Source of the DNA: Sphingobacterium daejeonense
GTDB lineage: Bacteria; Bacteroidota; Bacteroidia; Sphingobacteriales; Sphingobacteriaceae
Reading direction: 5' to 3'
Assembly (NCBI RefSeq): GCF_901472535.1
Contig: NZ_LR590470.1
Location: 496,001 to 560,000 of the forward strand
Length of the DNA stretch: 64,000 bases
A program made the translations under genes and the position numbers. Within the stretch, counting starts at the first letter, position 1. The number at the start of each line of letters is the position of its first letter. Below the pieces are notes generated by a model. The model did not search any database. It worked only from the letters and a program-made list of their open reading frames with translations, and was not told where the DNA came from. Positions 1 to 10,082 of this stretch are shown here, one piece after another.

Positions 1-914
1 GAAGTTTACCATTCTTTATCAATATGCTTACGCCGCTTTTCAATTTCATTGCGGTGATCTTTTTCACGTCCAAGATGGCGGATCAGACCGAGATTGTTCC
101 GATTTTAAGTGGTGGTATGAGTTTCAACAGAATGCTCCGCCCTTATATGATCTGTGCAGGGTTGATATTCGCCATGACTTTGATTTCGAATGTTTATGTC
201 ATTCCATATACCAACAAAGTAAAAGTAGACTTTGAAAACGTCTATGTAAAACCGAATAAGGTAAGTACGACCTCTTCATCCATCCATATGCAGGTAGATT
301 CGAATACCTATGTCTATATGGGTTCATTTGATACTAAATCTAAAGTGGGGTATAATTTTAGTTTAGAGAAATTCGATGGTGACAAGATGGTTGAGAAGCT
401 AATGGCTGAGCGTGTTACTTGGGATTCAGTAGCCAATAAATGGAGTTTGCATACCTATACAACAAGGGAGATAAATGGCCTGAAGGAAAATATGCTTTCT
501 GGCGAAAAACGTGATACGACTTTGGATATGCGTCCTATGGATTTTGAGTCTTATGAGAATGTGTTCACGACTATGGATCAGGATGAGCTCAATGAAAGGA
601 TCAGCAAGGAAGAAGTTCGGGGTACAGGGATGATGAATGAGTTGTTGCTGGAGAAGTATAAAAGGATTATTAATCCATTTTCAGCTTTTATCTTAACCTT
701 GATTGGGGTTTCCCTTTCCTCCAAAAAGGTTCGGGGAGGTATCGGTTTGAGTCTAGGTATTGGTATCGGACTGAGCTGTATATATATCGTACTTGAAAGA
801 TTTTCAAGCATGTTCTCCATAAAGGGAGGATTGGATCCATTGATATCGGTTTTGATTCCCAACGTCATCTTTTTGCTGTTGAGTTTCTACTTGTTGAAAA
901 AGGCTCCTAAATAA
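1..914 (+). CDS. LptF/LptG family LPS export permease (5' end cut by window)
   Basis: The frame is open from base 3 and the gene starts before the window; the methionine at 24 is internal. The visible ~304 residues give membrane segments near the start, a periplasmic beta-rich domain, and two or three C-terminal membrane helices, the YjgP/YjgQ (LptF/LptG) layout. The stretch TSKMADQTEIVPILSGG is typical of the family. These permeases pair with LptB to pull lipopolysaccharide from the inner membrane towards the outer membrane; an lptB lies at 44081-44815, not next to this gene. I cannot tell LptF from LptG without the N-terminus. An EamA gene follows after 12 bp, probably co-transcribed. Confidence 0.85.
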   Translation, partial: SLPFFINMLTPLFNFIAVIFFTSKMADQTEIVPILSGGMSFNRMLRPYMICAGLIFAMTLISNVYVIPYTNKVKVDFENVYVKPNKVSTTSSSIHMQVDSNTYVYMGSFDTKSKVGYNFSLEKFDGDKMVEKLMAERVTWDSVANKWSLHTYTTREINGLKENMLSGEKRDTTLDMRPMDFESYENVFTTMDQDELNERISKEEVRGTGMMNELLLEKYKRIINPFSAFILTLIGVSLSSKKVRGGIGLSLGIGIGLSCIYIVLERFSSMFSIKGGLDPLISVLIPNVIFLLLSFYLLKKAPK

Positions 915-926
915 GTAACACAAACC

Positions 927-1805
927 ATGTCAAAACTAACCTTTAACCGCAATATTTTGATATTGCACCTAACTGTATTAATCTGGGGATTTACAGGAGT
1001 CTTGGGCGAATTAATTTCTATTCCTGCACTTCATTTGGTGTGGTATCGAGTATTGATCGCTGCGGTATCTTTAATTCTATTCTATCTTTTCAAAAGGAAA
1101 ACTTTACTAGTTCCTAAAGGTCAGCTTTTTCAATATTTAGGAGTGGGAATGATAGTTGGGCTTCACTGGGTATTGTTTTTTCACGCCATAAAGGTGTCAA
1201 CGGTTTCTGTAACGCTGGTTACATTGTCATCCGTCACTTTATTCACAGCGATATTAGAACCTATCATTAACCGAAAACGAGTTTCTATTGCTGATGTTAT
1301 TGTAGGTCTTGTTATAATATTTGGTATTTACCTAATTTTCAAATTCGAGTTTAAATATTTCTGGGGAATAGTATTTGGACTTTCTTGTGCATTCTGTGCG
1401 AGCATATTTTCGATTCTAAATGCGAGAATGGTCAAAAAAGACAGTCCTACGACCATCACATTGTATGAAATGATTGGTGCATGGATCGGGGTTTCAGCAG
1501 TTATGCTGGTTAATGGAGATTTTAATAGCCATATGGTATTGAATCAATCCGACTTATTATATCTATTATTATTAGGAATAGTTTGTACTGCCATTGCATA
1601 TGTTTTAGGTGTTGCGGTCATGCGTGAGCTATCAGCATTTACTGTTGCACTAACTACTAATATGGAGCCTGTATATGGGATTATACTAGCTTTATTGATC
1701 TTTGGGCACAAGGAAACTATGAGTACAGGATTCTATTTTGGTGCTGTCATTGTCTTGACCGCAGTGTTTATTTATCCCTATCTGAAGACGAAAATCAAGA
1801 TTTAA
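927..1805 (+). CDS. EamA/DMT-superfamily transporter
   Basis: A 292-residue, very hydrophobic protein with about ten membrane helices in two halves, the usual size and layout of two tandem EamA domains in the drug/metabolite transporter superfamily. The first half carries HLTVLIWGFTGVLGE at residues ~14-28, a typical EamA helix 1. The second half repeats the pattern (LGIVCTAIAYVLGVAVM). It acts in the inner membrane and exports or imports small metabolites; the substrate cannot be read from sequence. It starts 12 bp after the LPS permease, so the two may share a transcript. No terminator is seen before the susC promoter region. Confidence 0.85.
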   Translation: MSKLTFNRNILILHLTVLIWGFTGVLGELISIPALHLVWYRVLIAAVSLILFYLFKRKTLLVPKGQLFQYLGVGMIVGLHWVLFFHAIKVSTVSVTLVTLSSVTLFTAILEPIINRKRVSIADVIVGLVIIFGIYLIFKFEFKYFWGIVFGLSCAFCASIFSILNARMVKKDSPTTITLYEMIGAWIGVSAVMLVNGDFNSHMVLNQSDLLYLLLLGIVCTAIAYVLGVAVMRELSAFTVALTTNMEPVYGIILALLIFGHKETMSTGFYFGAVIVLTAVFIYPYLKTKIKI

Positions 1806-1851
1806 TTTCACATTAATTATTAGTTTATTTTCAAGTTACAAATGGTTGCTT

Positions 1852-1888
1852 ATGCAAACGTTTGTGTAATTTACGCAAACGGTTTCGT
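1852..1888 (+). promoter_or_regulatory. Tandem CG-centred operator pair upstream of susC1
   Basis: Two 16-bp elements, ATGCAAACGTTTGTGT (1852-1867) and ACGCAAACGGTTTCGT (1873-1888), have centres at 1859/1860 and 1880/1881, exactly 21 bp apart. The first contains the perfect 10-bp palindrome CAAACGTTTG; the second is a 16-bp palindrome with two mismatches. Both resemble LacI/PurR-family operators (central CG). The pair ends 103 bp before the susC1 start. The same pair with the same spacing occurs at 31845-31881 and 40809-40845. No regulator gene is visible in the window. Binding by a LacI-family protein is an inference. Confidence 0.6.
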
Positions 1889-1991
1889 TCGTTAAATTAT
1901 TGTTAATCATTTGGATAAAGATTTATCTTCCAAAATCTAGATTGTGATATGTGATACTAACATATTGCTTTTTTTTATTTAATGATTAATT

Positions 1992-4900
1992 ATGATTAAG
2001 AGATTTTCAAGTCCATTTTTCATCCTCAAGAAGCGTCATTTTTTGGCTGGTAGCTTGGTTATTAGCTTATGCTTGAACAGTGGTTTTACGGTTGCTTCCG
2101 ATTTTGCATTTGAAACCATTGGAGTGACGGCGCCACAGGAAGAAGTTAAGGGAAAAGTGAGTTCAGGAGGAGCCGCGTTAGCAGGAGCTACCGTTACGGT
2201 AAAGGAAGATCCATCACGTGCAACATCTACAAATGAGTCTGGTGATTTTGCCATTAATGCAAAAGTTGGGGAGACCTTAGTTTTTACGGCAATTGGTCAT
2301 GATCCAAAGGAGATTGAAGTAGCAGGTCCTACCATGAATGTGGAATTGTTTTCCAATTTGGAGAACATTGATGAGGTTGTTGTGACGGGATATTCTACCC
2401 AGAAAAAGGGAGAAATCAGTGCTTCGATTGTTTCTTTGGATCAAAAGCAATTAAAGGACGTTAAGTCTCCGAATGTTTCAAATTTACTTCAAGGTAAGGT
2501 TTCGGGAGTTGATGTTGTAGGTACGGGTAGACCGGGACAACAGGCCAACGTGCGGATTAGAGGTAGAAGTTCACTTTCTTCTGGAACAAATCCCCTTTGG
2601 GTTGTTGACGGAGTCATCATGCACGGAGTTCCAAACATTAACCCGAATGATATCGAGAATATTTCTGTATTGAAAGATGCAGCAGCAACGACTCAATATG
2701 GATCCAGAGGTACTAATGGTGTCATTGTAGTTACAACCAAACGTGCCTTAAGAGAAGGGGAGGGTGTTTTCTCCGTCAATCTATCTTCAGGAGTGAGCAA
2801 ATTCAATCAAGGGAATTTCAAATTGATGGATTCACAACAACTGTGGGATTTCTATCAGACTTTCCCCAATCAAAAGGACATCGACCCGAATGTAACTGAC
2901 GAGGTTCTAGGGACGAACTATGATTGGATGGAAAATGGTATAAAAGCAGGTGCGGTAAACGATTTTGCAGCAAGTTATATGGGCAAAACCGAAAGGACTT
3001 CTGTTTATGCAAGTGCTAATTATTATGGGGAGAAAGGATCTATAAAGGGTTATGATTATGAAAGACTAACAGGTCGTTTCAATGTAGATCATAAATTAAC
3101 GGATAGGATTACTTTCAAACCAAAATTGAATGCTTCCTATACCACTTATTTGAACAAAGAGCATTCACTTTACGATATGATGTTGAACTTGCCTTGGGAT
3201 AATCCTTTCAATGCAGATGGTTCAGTGAAGAATCCTCAAGATGAAAGTGCAGATTTTGTTTGGTTTGGTCGCGATCATAGAAATTATTTGTATGATCGAC
3301 AGTATAACTATGGCAAGGGTCAAACCTTTGACATGCAAGGTAACTTTGATTTCTCTTATCGGATCTCAGATCGGTTCACGTTTGAATCCATGAACAACTT
3401 AACTTATTACAACCAAACGACGATGAGTTATGCGGATCCAAAATCAAATGCTGGACGAAATGAAAAAGGTACAATAGAGCAATTTTCTGACAAAAGAATC
3501 ACAAGATTCTTTAATCAGATGTTGAAGTATGATGAGACTTTTGGGAAGCACAAGGTTTCGGGTTTTGCGGCTTATGAGTATTCCGATTATACGTATTCAA
3601 GTTTAAACGCAACCGGAAAGGGTATTGCTCCAGGGTCAGAGATTTTGGGTAATGCAGCCAGTGTTTTAAATTTTGGAGGTACAAAAAATGATTATTCCTT
3701 TCAATCAGGAATCTTGCAGGGTACCTATGCCTACGACAACCGATATAATTTAATGGCTTCATTCCGTGTGGATGGTTCATCTCGGTTTGGTAAGAACAAT
3801 CAATATGGTGCCTTTTATTCTGTGAGTGGTGCTTGGAATATTCATAATGAGGAGTTTTTCAATGTTCCGGCAATTAATCTATTCAGATTAAAGGCTTCAT
3901 ATGGTGGTGTTGGTAATGTTCCGACCTATTATTATTCCTCATATGGGACCTATCGCTTGGACGCACAATATAATGGAGATCCTGCTGCGATTCAGAAAAA
4001 CTTCCAAAATGCTAATGTAAGTTGGGAGAAATCTTATGATGCCAATGTTGGGCTTGAATTAGGATTCTTAAATAGAATTAACCTTTCAGTAGATTTATAT
4101 CATAAAAATACCAGCGGACTATTGTACTATGTTGAATTTCCTTCTACAGCAGGTTGGGAAGGATATTGGTTGAATATTGGAGGTTTAAGAAACAAAGGTG
4201 TTGAAGTTGCATTAAATGGATCCGTATTTGGTCCAGAAAGTCCATTTCAATGGGATCTAGGTTTTAATGTTGCTCATAACAACAACCGCATCACCTCTTT
4301 GAATAACGATCAAGATATTCCAAAGGGGAATCAGCGATTTTCTGTAGGTCATGATGTTGAGTCATGGTACATGCGTAAATGGGCAGGAGTAAATCCTGAG
4401 AATGGGGATCCACAATGGGAAGCGATAGACCCTGAGACCGGAGAGGTAACTTTGACCTCCAATTACAATGATGCTGCTTTACAGTTTGTTGGGGCTGCAA
4501 CGCCAAAATTCCAAGGGGGGTTCAATTCCGCGATGTCCTATAAAGGATTTAATTTAAATGCAAGTTTTGCCTATCAAAATGGAGGTATGACTTATAATAC
4601 TGCTAGGGAATGGTTTGATTCAGACGGGGCTTATGCTTCCTATAATCAATTGATTTTCATGGATGGATGGTCAAGATGGTCTCCGGAAAATCCGAATGCA
4701 ACACATCCTAGAGCAGAGTACAACAATACCAGTCTTTCAAATAAAGTATCATCTAGATATTTGGAAAGCACTAATTTCTTGCGTTTGAGAAATGTGACTT
4801 TAGGTTATACATTTTCTGAGAATTTAGTGAACCGATTGAAGCTGAAAGGATTGAATGTTTATGTTTCAGGGGACAATCTATGGACTTCGACGAAGTTTTC

Positions 4901-5027
4901 AGGTCTAGATCCTGAGGCAGCGATTTTGGGGAATGATAACTCTGCAGACAAAGCAGGTGGTGGGGATGCTACCTCACAATATCCTGCGCCAAAACGTTTG
5001 ATATTTGGACTAAACCTAACATTTTAA
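1992..5027 (+). CDS. SusC/RagA-type TonB-dependent outer-membrane transporter
   Basis: An intact 1011-residue protein. A signal peptide at residues ~1-36 is followed by a carboxypeptidase-regulatory-like domain (~55-120), then the plug with IDEVVVTGYSTQKKGEI (~127-143) and VLKDAAATTQYGSRGTNG (~225-242), then a long TonB-dependent beta-barrel ending in an aromatic (GLNLTF). SusC proteins form the outer-membrane channel for oligosaccharides and pair with a SusD lipoprotein, here 12 bp downstream. Unlike the two other susC genes in the window it has no frameshift. No glycoside hydrolase lies beside it, but it shares an operator pair with the GH2/GH29 locus. The glycan is unknown. Confidence 0.93.
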   Translation: MIKRFSSPFFILKKRHFLAGSLVISLCLNSGFTVASDFAFETIGVTAPQEEVKGKVSSGGAALAGATVTVKEDPSRATSTNESGDFAINAKVGETLVFTAIGHDPKEIEVAGPTMNVELFSNLENIDEVVVTGYSTQKKGEISASIVSLDQKQLKDVKSPNVSNLLQGKVSGVDVVGTGRPGQQANVRIRGRSSLSSGTNPLWVVDGVIMHGVPNINPNDIENISVLKDAAATTQYGSRGTNGVIVVTTKRALREGEGVFSVNLSSGVSKFNQGNFKLMDSQQLWDFYQTFPNQKDIDPNVTDEVLGTNYDWMENGIKAGAVNDFAASYMGKTERTSVYASANYYGEKGSIKGYDYERLTGRFNVDHKLTDRITFKPKLNASYTTYLNKEHSLYDMMLNLPWDNPFNADGSVKNPQDESADFVWFGRDHRNYLYDRQYNYGKGQTFDMQGNFDFSYRISDRFTFESMNNLTYYNQTTMSYADPKSNAGRNEKGTIEQFSDKRITRFFNQMLKYDETFGKHKVSGFAAYEYSDYTYSSLNATGKGIAPGSEILGNAASVLNFGGTKNDYSFQSGILQGTYAYDNRYNLMASFRVDGSSRFGKNNQYGAFYSVSGAWNIHNEEFFNVPAINLFRLKASYGGVGNVPTYYYSSYGTYRLDAQYNGDPAAIQKNFQNANVSWEKSYDANVGLELGFLNRINLSVDLYHKNTSGLLYYVEFPSTAGWEGYWLNIGGLRNKGVEVALNGSVFGPESPFQWDLGFNVAHNNNRITSLNNDQDIPKGNQRFSVGHDVESWYMRKWAGVNPENGDPQWEAIDPETGEVTLTSNYNDAALQFVGAATPKFQGGFNSAMSYKGFNLNASFAYQNGGMTYNTAREWFDSDGAYASYNQLIFMDGWSRWSPENPNATHPRAEYNNTSLSNKVSSRYLESTNFLRLRNVTLGYTFSENLVNRLKLKGLNVYVSGDNLWTSTKFSGLDPEAAILGNDNSADKAGGGDATSQYPAPKRLIFGLNLTF

Positions 5028-5039
5028 GGAGATTAAGCG

Positions 5040-6671
5040 ATGAAGAAAATATTATTATCAATTGGAATTGTTGGGGTATTAATGTCCTCATGTTCATTGG
5101 ATAAGGAACCATACGACTCATTGACGAATGAGTCAGTGGATAAAACTGAAGGAGCAATAGAAGCCCTTCACTTAGGAAATTACCACACCTTAAAAGGATG
5201 GGTAGAGAATTGGCACAGGGTAACAGAATATCCTGGAGACAACGTGTCTTTAAGCGGAACAACTTCGGACAACCTTTTCTACAATTATAATTATAAAAGA
5301 GTTGTAAATAATAGCCGTGTTAATAGTTATTGGGAAAATTCATACCGTGTAATTGCCGGCACAAACTTATTGCTTCAAAAATTAAAAGAAGGAGAAAGTG
5401 ATGCAAGTGACCAAATGATCGCTGAGAACTTGTACTTGCGAAGTATGATGTACTTTTATTTGGCGAATGTATTTGGAAAGCCTTATACTCAAGATCCAGC
5501 TTCATTGGCAGTGCCGATTAAATTAAGCGATGATCCATTTGAGGTTCTTCCACGTAATACGGTTAAAGAAGTTTATGATCAGGTAGAGGCTGATTTATTA
5601 AAAGCAGAAAGCTTGTTCAAAGAATATAAAAGCAATGTCTATGGGAATGTTTATGCAGCACAAGCATTGTTGGCAAGACTTTATCTATACAAAGGCGACA
5701 ATCAAAAGGCTCTTCAGTATGCTAACAAAGTTATAGAATCTGGAAAGTTCTCGCTTTTGGCTGGTTCAGAATACAACAAATTATCAGTTGCCATTCCAGA
5801 GGATAACAAAGAGAGCATTTTCGCCATCAAATTTGTTAAAGACATTGACTATAAAGACGATGGTTGGTATACTATCGGGTCTATGTATGCGAATTTCCAA
5901 GGATCTGGTTGGGGTGAGATGTATGCTTCAAGACCATATTTGGAAGAGGTGCGTAAGTATCCTTCTGATGTTCGCTATAAAATGATTCTTCCTGTAGTTG
6001 AAAATGCTAATGAATTGCATGCGTACTATGTTACTGATGATTATAAATACGCAAGTGTTATTGTGACGCAGTCGGGCAGTGATTATACGTATACAGAAGG
6101 AGGGACAAATAAAACTTTGATCAAAGAATCAAATGGTGCTGGCGCATTCCAATATTACATCAATATTGCCGGAAAGAAAAGATCAGTGTTGATCGACAGA
6201 AAATTGGCAAATAGGAATGGTTATCTTAAATATTATGTGATTAAATGTTCTGGACAAGAAGGTCAAGCACATTTATGGTCTCCAGTTATTTCTCGACTAG
6301 CAGAAATTTACTTGATACGTGCAGAAGCACATGCCAAAACTGGGAATGTAACTGAGGCATTGAAGGATGTGAATGTTATCCGACAAAGAGCGGGTATTCC
6401 ATCGGAAGGTCTTTGGACTGCTGCAAATTTAGGTGGGAAGTCGGCTTTAGATGTAGTCTTGCAAGAGCGACAATTGGAGTTAGCTTGGGAAGGACACAGA
6501 AAGTTTGATGTTTTCAGGAATGCTAAAGCAATGGATAGAAAGTATCCTGGTACTCATACAGCTGGCAGCAGCCCAATTTTGAGTATTGATCCAAAAAGCA
6601 ATCAAGCGATTGAGTTTATTCCAGAACAACAAATCGTTCTGTCAAATGGAATTTTGAAGCAAAATCCATAA
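5040..6671 (+). CDS. SusD/RagB-family glycan-binding lipoprotein
   Basis: A 543-residue protein with a lipoprotein signal ending in LMSSC (Cys at residue ~18), followed by the SusD alpha-helical TPR-like fold. The C-terminal SusD/RagB signature VLQERQLELAWEGHRKFDV is at about residues 478-496, and EIYLIRAEAHAKTG is a typical TPR-like helix. SusD caps the SusC barrel on the cell surface and binds the glycan. It follows susC1 by 12 bp in one operon, which ends at the hairpin at 6692-6720. The carbohydrate cannot be deduced from the sequence. Confidence 0.93.
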   Translation: MKKILLSIGIVGVLMSSCSLDKEPYDSLTNESVDKTEGAIEALHLGNYHTLKGWVENWHRVTEYPGDNVSLSGTTSDNLFYNYNYKRVVNNSRVNSYWENSYRVIAGTNLLLQKLKEGESDASDQMIAENLYLRSMMYFYLANVFGKPYTQDPASLAVPIKLSDDPFEVLPRNTVKEVYDQVEADLLKAESLFKEYKSNVYGNVYAAQALLARLYLYKGDNQKALQYANKVIESGKFSLLAGSEYNKLSVAIPEDNKESIFAIKFVKDIDYKDDGWYTIGSMYANFQGSGWGEMYASRPYLEEVRKYPSDVRYKMILPVVENANELHAYYVTDDYKYASVIVTQSGSDYTYTEGGTNKTLIKESNGAGAFQYYINIAGKKRSVLIDRKLANRNGYLKYYVIKCSGQEGQAHLWSPVISRLAEIYLIRAEAHAKTGNVTEALKDVNVIRQRAGIPSEGLWTAANLGGKSALDVVLQERQLELAWEGHRKFDVFRNAKAMDRKYPGTHTAGSSPILSIDPKSNQAIEFIPEQQIVLSNGILKQNP

Positions 6672-6691
6672 TCTAAAATAAGTTTTACATA

Positions 6692-6720
6692 AAGGCGGGG
6701 ATTTTACTCCGCCTTTTTTT
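6692..6720 (+). terminator. Intrinsic terminator after susD1
   Basis: A 7-bp perfect GC-rich stem (AAGGCGG at 6692-6698, CCGCCTT at 6709-6715) with a 10-base loop is followed by seven T. It lies 20 bp after the susD1 stop and closes the susC1-susD1 operon. Confidence 0.85.
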
Positions 6721-7120
6721 GAATTTATTAATTGGACTAATTTTGTCTTTATAATAAAAGATGTGCATAAAATGGATATTTTGGTGTTTAATCCTTTAGA
6801 TAGCAAATTTATCCCTTAAATCTATATTTATTATCTGGAGCGAACAGTTGGGAGATGCAATTATAATCTCTGGTTATTGAGCTTTCTTTATTTTACAAAA
6901 AATATCCTTTTTTTGGTTCTTTTGGTGATTGTTTGCGAAAATCAGTTAAAAATTCCTCATCGAATTATTTAAGTTTTAGGAATAATTTTTCTATCTTTCA
7001 GAATTATTAGAAGAAAGTCAAAAGTCTTTGTGGAGATTATAATTTAAGTCTGTCTTCTTTAAGGATTCTAGACTTATAAATAAATAAAATTTCTAACTGT
7101 TAATTTTCAAAACTATTTTT
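6721..7120. other. Long AT-rich gene-free region before der
   Basis: About 400 bp between the susD1 terminator and a second hairpin terminator at 7121-7156. I find no plausible coding frame. A box TATCTTTC at 6992-6999, one base from TAnnTTTG, and an inverted repeat AAGTCT/AGACTT (7046-7051, 7070-7075) lie in its right half. A second terminator with no gene before it suggests that a short non-coding transcript of roughly 150 nt may end there. I do not recognise a known RNA family. Confidence 0.25.
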
Positions 7121-7156
7121 AGGTCATCTTTCTTAAGGATGGCCTATTTTTATTTT
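7121..7156 (+). terminator. Hairpin terminator in the susD1-der intergenic region
   Basis: AGGTCATC (7121-7128) pairs with GATGGCCT (7138-7145) over 8 bp including one G-T pair, followed by a T-rich tract. No gene on the plus strand ends just before it, so it may close a small unannotated transcript or act as a back-up for susD1. Confidence 0.6.
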
Positions 7157-7209
7157 TCAGAACTCCTTGTCAATTTGCGATTTCTCACGCAAGATGTGCT
7201 ATAATTCCG

Positions 7210-7217
7210 TAACTTTG
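7210..7217 (+). promoter_or_regulatory. TAnnTTTG -7 box for der
   Basis: TAACTTTG matches the Bacteroidota -7 consensus TAnnTTTG and lies 54 bp before the der start codon. I see no good TTG -33 element at the expected distance. Confidence 0.5.
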
Positions 7218-7271
7218 TACCTTTACATGATACCTGAAAACGTTGCCGTGAGGTAACGATTAAATAGAAAT

Positions 7272-8575
7272 ATGGCAAATATCGTAGCAATTGTTGGAAG
7301 ACCCAATGTTGGTAAATCCACTTTATATAACCGTTTGACTGAAAGTAGGAAAGCTATTGTTGATGACTTTAGCGGTGTTACTCGTGATAGACATTATGGT
7401 CAAGCAGAATGGATTGGCAAGAAGTTCACCGTTATTGATACGGGTGGATTTGTTCACGGTTCAGATGATGTGTTTTGAAGCAGCAATCCGTGATCAAGTA
7501 TTGATTGCTATTGAAGAGGCTTCTGCCATCTTATTTGTTGTCGATGTGACAACCGGCATAACTGATTTGGATGATGAAATTGCGGATCTTTTGAGACGCA
7601 GTAAAAAACCTGTTTATGTTGTCTCAAATAAAGTAGACAGTGCAAAGCAGACTCATGATTCAGCAGAATTCTATGCTTTAGGTCTAGGCGAGGTTTTTAA
7701 TATTTCCTCGATGACAGGCTCAGGCACTGGAGAATTATTGGATGCAGTGGTTGAGAATTTTGAAAATGAAGAGGAAGAAGAATCTGAATTGCCAAAATTC
7801 ACGATCGTTGGTCGCCCTAATGTTGGCAAGTCATCCTTGACCAATGCATTGTTGGGTAAGGAAAGAAATATTGTTACTCCAATAGCAGGAACTACACGTG
7901 ATTCAATTCGGATTCACTATAATCAGTTTGGTCATGAGTTTCTGTTGGTAGATACTGCTGGATTACGTAGAAAGTCTAAAGTCAATGAGGGACATTGAGT
8001 TTTATTCTGTAATGCGTACGATAAAAGCATTGGAGGATTCCGATGTTGTGATTTTGATGATTGATGCTAAAGATGGCATTGAAGCTCAGGACATTAATAT
8101 TTTCCATTTAGCTGAAAAGAATAAAAAAGGGATTTTGATCTTGGTAAACAAGTGGGATACGGTAGAGAAAGACCATAAAACGGCTAAAGAGTTTGAGCAA
8201 AATATTAAGAACAAAATAGCTCCATTTACGGATGTTCCTATTATTTTCACTTCAGTTACTGAAAAGCAACGTATTTTCAAGGCTATTGAAACGGCGATGG
8301 AGGTTTATGAGAATAAAACCAAAAAAATACCGACTTCAAAATTGAATGATGTGATGTTGGATATAATTGAAAAATATCCACCTCCAGCAACTAAAGGAAA
8401 GTTCATTAAGATCAAATATGTGACTCAATTACCAGGAAGGTCACCTATGTTTGCATTTTTCTGTAATCTACCACAATATATCAAGGATCCTTATAAACGA
8501 TTCATTGAAAACAAACTTCGTGAGCACTTTGATTTCTCAGGAGTTCCAATTCAAATATTCTTTAGACAAAAATAA
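7272..8575 (+). CDS. der: Ribosome-assembly GTPase Der (EngA), two frameshifts
   Basis: Der is an essential double GTPase that helps mature the 50S subunit. Two P-loops are present: GRPNVGKST at residues 9-17 and GRPNVGKSS near residue 180, each with downstream DTGG/DTAG switch II motifs. A KH-like C-terminal domain follows. The reading frame breaks twice. An extra T in TTTT at 7473-7476 splits GSDDVF from EAAIRDQ, and an extra G in GGG at 7989-7991 splits KSKVNE from DIEFYSV. Removing both bases gives a continuous ~433-residue protein of normal length. Since der is essential, these are most likely sequence errors. cysS follows after 17 bp. Confidence 0.92.
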
Positions 8576-8592
8576 TTAGTTTCAATTTTCGC

Positions 8593-10059
8593 ATGGAGCA
8601 TAATTTAGTATTATATAATACCCTTACGCGTAAGAAAGAGAAGTTTGTGCCTATACATCCGAATATGGTTGGGATGTATGTATGTGGGCCTACTGTTTAC
8701 AGTGATGTTCACTTGGGGAACTGTAGAACTTTTGTTTCCTTCGATTTGATTTTCAGATATCTGGTTCATTTAGGATATAAGGTTCGTTATGTTCGCAATA
8801 TTACTGATGCTGGCCATTTGGAGGGTGATAATGATGAGGGTGATGATAAATTTGCGAAAAAGGCGAAATTGGAGCAATTGGAACCCATGGAAATCGTTCA
8901 GAAGTATACGATTGGTTTCCATGACGTTCTGCGTATGTTTAATACAATTCCTCCAAGTATTGAACCAACGGCTACAGGTCATATCTCTGAGCAGATTGAA
9001 ATGGTTCAACAGATTATCGACAATGGATTTGCCTATGAGGTGAATGGTACAGTTTATTTTGACGTAGAGAAATATGTTAAGGAATATAACTATACTATTT
9101 TGACGAATAGGAACCTTGAGGATATGTTGAACAACACGCGTGAGCTTGGTGGTCAGGATGAGAAAAGGGGTCGATTGGACTTTGCTTTATGGATCAAGGC
9201 AAAGCCAGAGCATATCATGAGATGGCCATCGCCTTGGGGTGTTGGTTTTCCGGGTTGGCATATTGAGTGTTCAGCGATGAGCAGGAAGTACTTAGGTGAT
9301 CAGTTTGATATCCATGGTGGCGGTATGGACCTTGCAGCTACACACCACACCAATGAAATTGCTCAATCTGAAGCTTGTAATCATACAAGCCCTGCAAAGT
9401 ATTGGATGCATACGAATATGTTGACTGTCAATGGCGCTAGGATGTCGAAGTCTGCCGGCAATGGTTTTCTACCAGGTGAATTGTTCACTGGGAACCATAA
9501 GCTGTTAAATCGCGGTTATTCACCCATGGCTGTTCGATTCTTTATGTTACAGGCGCATTATAGAAGCACCTTGGATTTTTCAAACGAAGCTTTAGAGGCA
9601 GCAGACAAAGGTTATAAACGTTTAATGGCTGCTATTGGCCTTTTAGATAAAATTGTTACATCTCCAAAATCCACTTTTGGAAATTTAGAAGAAATCAAAA
9701 AACGCAGTTACGCAGCAATGGACGATGACTTCAATAGTCCGGTATTAATTGCTGAGTTATTTGAGGTTGTGAGGATCATCAATTCTATTTATGATGGTAA
9801 GCTAACTATTACTGAAGGTGATTTAAATGAGCTTAAAGATTATTTGAGTGCCTTTGTATATGATATCTTAGGTCTTAAAGATGATCAAGTTGGAGATACC
9901 GACAATATGGATGATTTAATGCAAATCATCATTAATTTGCGTAATGAAGCGAAGAAAAACAAAGATTTCGTGACGTCGGATCGTATCCGTGAACATCTTA
10001 CAGCTGTTGGTATTCAACTGAAAGACAGCAAGGATGGAACACTTTGGAATAAGATTTGA
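8593..10059 (+). CDS. cysS: Cysteinyl-tRNA synthetase
   Basis: A 488-residue class I aminoacyl-tRNA synthetase that charges tRNA-Cys in the cytoplasm. It has the zinc cysteine in YVCGPTVY (Cys31), a HIGH-type motif HLGN at residues 40-43, the zinc/substrate motif [10 protein letters not shown], the [10 protein letters not shown] region, and a KMSKS-type motif RMSKS at about residues 283-287. The C-terminal anticodon-binding helical domain is complete. The length is normal for bacterial CysS. It lies 17 bp after der and 23 bp before the next gene, so the three may be co-transcribed. Confidence 0.97.
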   Translation: MEHNLVLYNTLTRKKEKFVPIHPNMVGMYVCGPTVYSDVHLGNCRTFVSFDLIFRYLVHLGYKVRYVRNITDAGHLEGDNDEGDDKFAKKAKLEQLEPMEIVQKYTIGFHDVLRMFNTIPPSIEPTATGHISEQIEMVQQIIDNGFAYEVNGTVYFDVEKYVKEYNYTILTNRNLEDMLNNTRELGGQDEKRGRLDFALWIKAKPEHIMRWPSPWGVGFPGWHIECSAMSRKYLGDQFDIHGGGMDLAATHHTNEIAQSEACNHTSPAKYWMHTNMLTVNGARMSKSAGNGFLPGELFTGNHKLLNRGYSPMAVRFFMLQAHYRSTLDFSNEALEAADKGYKRLMAAIGLLDKIVTSPKSTFGNLEEIKKRSYAAMDDDFNSPVLIAELFEVVRIINSIYDGKLTITEGDLNELKDYLSAFVYDILGLKDDQVGDTDNMDDLMQIIINLRNEAKKNKDFVTSDRIREHLTAVGIQLKDSKDGTLWNKI

Positions 10060-10082
10060 TTAGTAAGGTAAAATTTACAAAA

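Noticed and set aside
3511..3780. Open frames antisense to long genes (for example within susC1, gltB and acs)
   Set aside because: They are shadows of strongly coding frames on the other strand, with no recognisable domains or start signals.
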